The position numbers were made by a program, and so were the translations under genes. From assembly GCA_023398955.1 (NCBI GenBank), contig JAEWRL010000190.1:141106-205105 (forward strand): 64,000 bases of DNA, read 5' to 3'. The notes beneath the pieces are model-generated. The model saw nothing but the letters and a program-made list of their open reading frames with translations, was not told the DNA's origin and did not search any database. The DNA is from Pseudomonadota bacterium. Its GTDB lineage: Bacteria > Myxococcota_A > Polyangia > Polyangiales > Polyangiaceae. Below, piece by piece: positions 63,139 to 64,000 of this stretch. Position 1 is the first letter of the stretch; the number at the start of each line of letters is the position of its first letter.

Positions 63139-63461
63139 CGCACCAACGGGGCGGGCTGGACAATTGACTCAAAGTCCGTTGTCAGCCCAGGCCAGTTCAG
63201 CGCAAGCATCGAGGCGCCCGACAGTTGCGGTCGACCAACTCAGTACACCTCCCCGGAACAAGGGAGGAGCAGACCCAAGGCGGCCGTGCGGTGTTCGTGG
63301 GCGGGATGAAGCCGAGACCGATCCTGCCTGACAAGGTACTCGGATGCAGCTACTCGGCTCGGACGGTTCGATCTCCGAAGCGATGTCTATGGCCATGGTG
63401 GCTGATGTGACTGGGTAACGTCCAGCTTCTTCGCCATCGCAAGCAGCGATGCGCCGTCGAG

Positions 63462-63497
63462 CACGCCGAGCACGCCGAGCACGCCGAGCACGCCGAG
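63462..63497. repeat. 9-bp tandem repeat, four full copies
   Basis: The unit CACGCCGAG repeats without change four times, at 63462, 63471, 63480 and 63489, with partial units on both sides. Three-codon units would encode repeated Arg-Ala or Thr-Pro, but no gene is supported. Confidence 0.9.
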
Positions 63498-63804
63498 CAT
63501 TGTAGTGGCTCTGCGCCACGTGGCGAGGTCGTTGCTACCTAGCGCGTCACGCTGGATGCGTTGCAGCCGCGCTCGGGCGCGCTTGCCCTACAGGTGAGGC
63601 GGAATAGGTCTTCGTTTCGGGCCTCGACGCACTCGATGTGCCTTCAACCTAGATTTCGCGCGTCCCCCCGGCACATGGACGCTGAATCCTGCGGAATTCT
63701 CGGCTGTTCATCCCGCGGTCTGGCGCGCGTGGCTTCATCCATGAGGTGAAGTAGCGGCTACCCGCCGGAGCTGTCCATCGATCGTCCGATCTAGGATCTT
63801 CAGC

Positions 63805-63847
63805 GCTCGGGAGAAATGACCCGGCTATGCTCGGGAGAAATGACCCA
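63805..63847. repeat. Direct repeat GCTCGGGAGAAATGACCC, two copies
   Basis: Copies at 63805-63822 and 63829-63846, 24 bases apart centre to centre. Closely spaced multiple repeats are known at the ends of IS21-family elements, but no transposase is seen before the window ends. Confidence 0.7.
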
Positions 63848-64000
63848 GGCTTGGCGCGCGCCAACAGCCGGCTATAGCGCACAACCTGGGACCGAGTTAG
63901 GGCGCCCCAGAGGAACGGGCACGCTCGAGAGTCAAAGCGCGGCCCTGGCGCAGACGCTCGGCGGACAGAGCCGTCGCGGCACCGCGCCTGCGCCCGCGGG

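Larger units (their letters stand above)
63139..64000. other. Non-coding 3' end of window
   Basis: No supported gene in about 860 bases. A tandem array of the 9-mer CACGCCGAG (four full copies) lies at 63462-63497. The 18-mer GCTCGGGAGAAATGACCC occurs twice at 63805-63822 and 63829-63846. The minus-strand open frame here is mostly Arg-Ala repeats from the 9-mer and is not credible. Confidence 0.55.

Noticed and set aside
63462..63497. Possible CRISPR array
   Set aside because: Units are 9 bp with no spacers; it is a simple tandem repeat.
63169..63519. Minus-strand frame of 116 residues at the window end
   Set aside because: Its Arg-Arg-Ala repeats come from the 9-bp tandem array; no other support.

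Overview
The window is a GC-rich chromosomal segment with tightly packed genes and many ATGA/GTGA stop-start overlaps. No transposase, integrase, CRISPR array, rRNA or tRNA was recognised. The content suggests a flagellated member of the Myxococcota (a Polyangia-like lineage). It combines a flagellar late-gene cluster with likely sigma-54 promoters, large eukaryotic-type Ser/Thr kinases with AAA/TPR tails, an FHA regulator, a Cys-rich exported protein with a Cys-TM-Arg tail, a TSP3-OmpA porin, diaminopimelate synthesis through DapL, and pyruvate phosphate dikinase. Assignment to the phylum is inference from gene content.

Region 1 (1-15.5 kb) is flagellar and motility. The order is flgM (3' end), flgN, flgK, flgL, csrA, two flagellins, fliD, fliS and a methyltransferase-TPR gene on the plus strand. 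It is followed by a minus-strand block (HDOD-like protein, FlgJ-type muramidase, motA, motB), then flgF, an SprA-type metalloprotease and an EAL-HDOD protein on the plus strand. Three sigma-54 -24/-12 elements (before csrA, flagellin 2 and flgF) and AAGGA-loop hairpins in both flagellin leaders suggest sigma-54 control of transcription and CsrA control of flagellin translation.

Region 2 (15.5-37.2 kb) is metabolism and housekeeping: DUF2461, purU, glyA, a 1355-residue kinase-AAA-TPR protein, hemL, a GYF-domain membrane protein, ppdK, glyS, yacG, hslO (Hsp33), a four-helix-bundle pseudogene, a zinc-ribbon membrane protein, a zinc-ribbon RNase H, an RdgC-like pair, and thiC behind a TPP riboswitch.

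Region 3 (37.3-46.5 kb) is envelope and signalling: the Cys-rich exported protein with an OmpA porin, then a winged helix-FHA-degenerate AAA regulator translationally coupled to a Ser/Thr kinase. Facing them is a three-gene operon of a C39-like peptidase, a RimK-like ATP-grasp ligase and a GCS2 ligase, which looks like a peptide-ligation system of unknown product.

Region 4 (46.7-64 kb) holds an OadG-OadA-OadB sodium-pump decarboxylase, a methyltransferase, and the lysine/DAP operon dapF-dapL-lysA. The DapF protein has serine at both catalytic cysteine positions. Then come glycogen phosphorylase, an FmdB protein, and a three-gene lipid operon: an AUR1-like PAP2 transferase, an MMPL-type permease, and a CDP-alcohol phosphatidyltransferase fused to GtrA. 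The lipid operon is a candidate inositol-phosphoceramide or related head-group pathway. The last 860 bases appear to be non-coding and carry short repeats.
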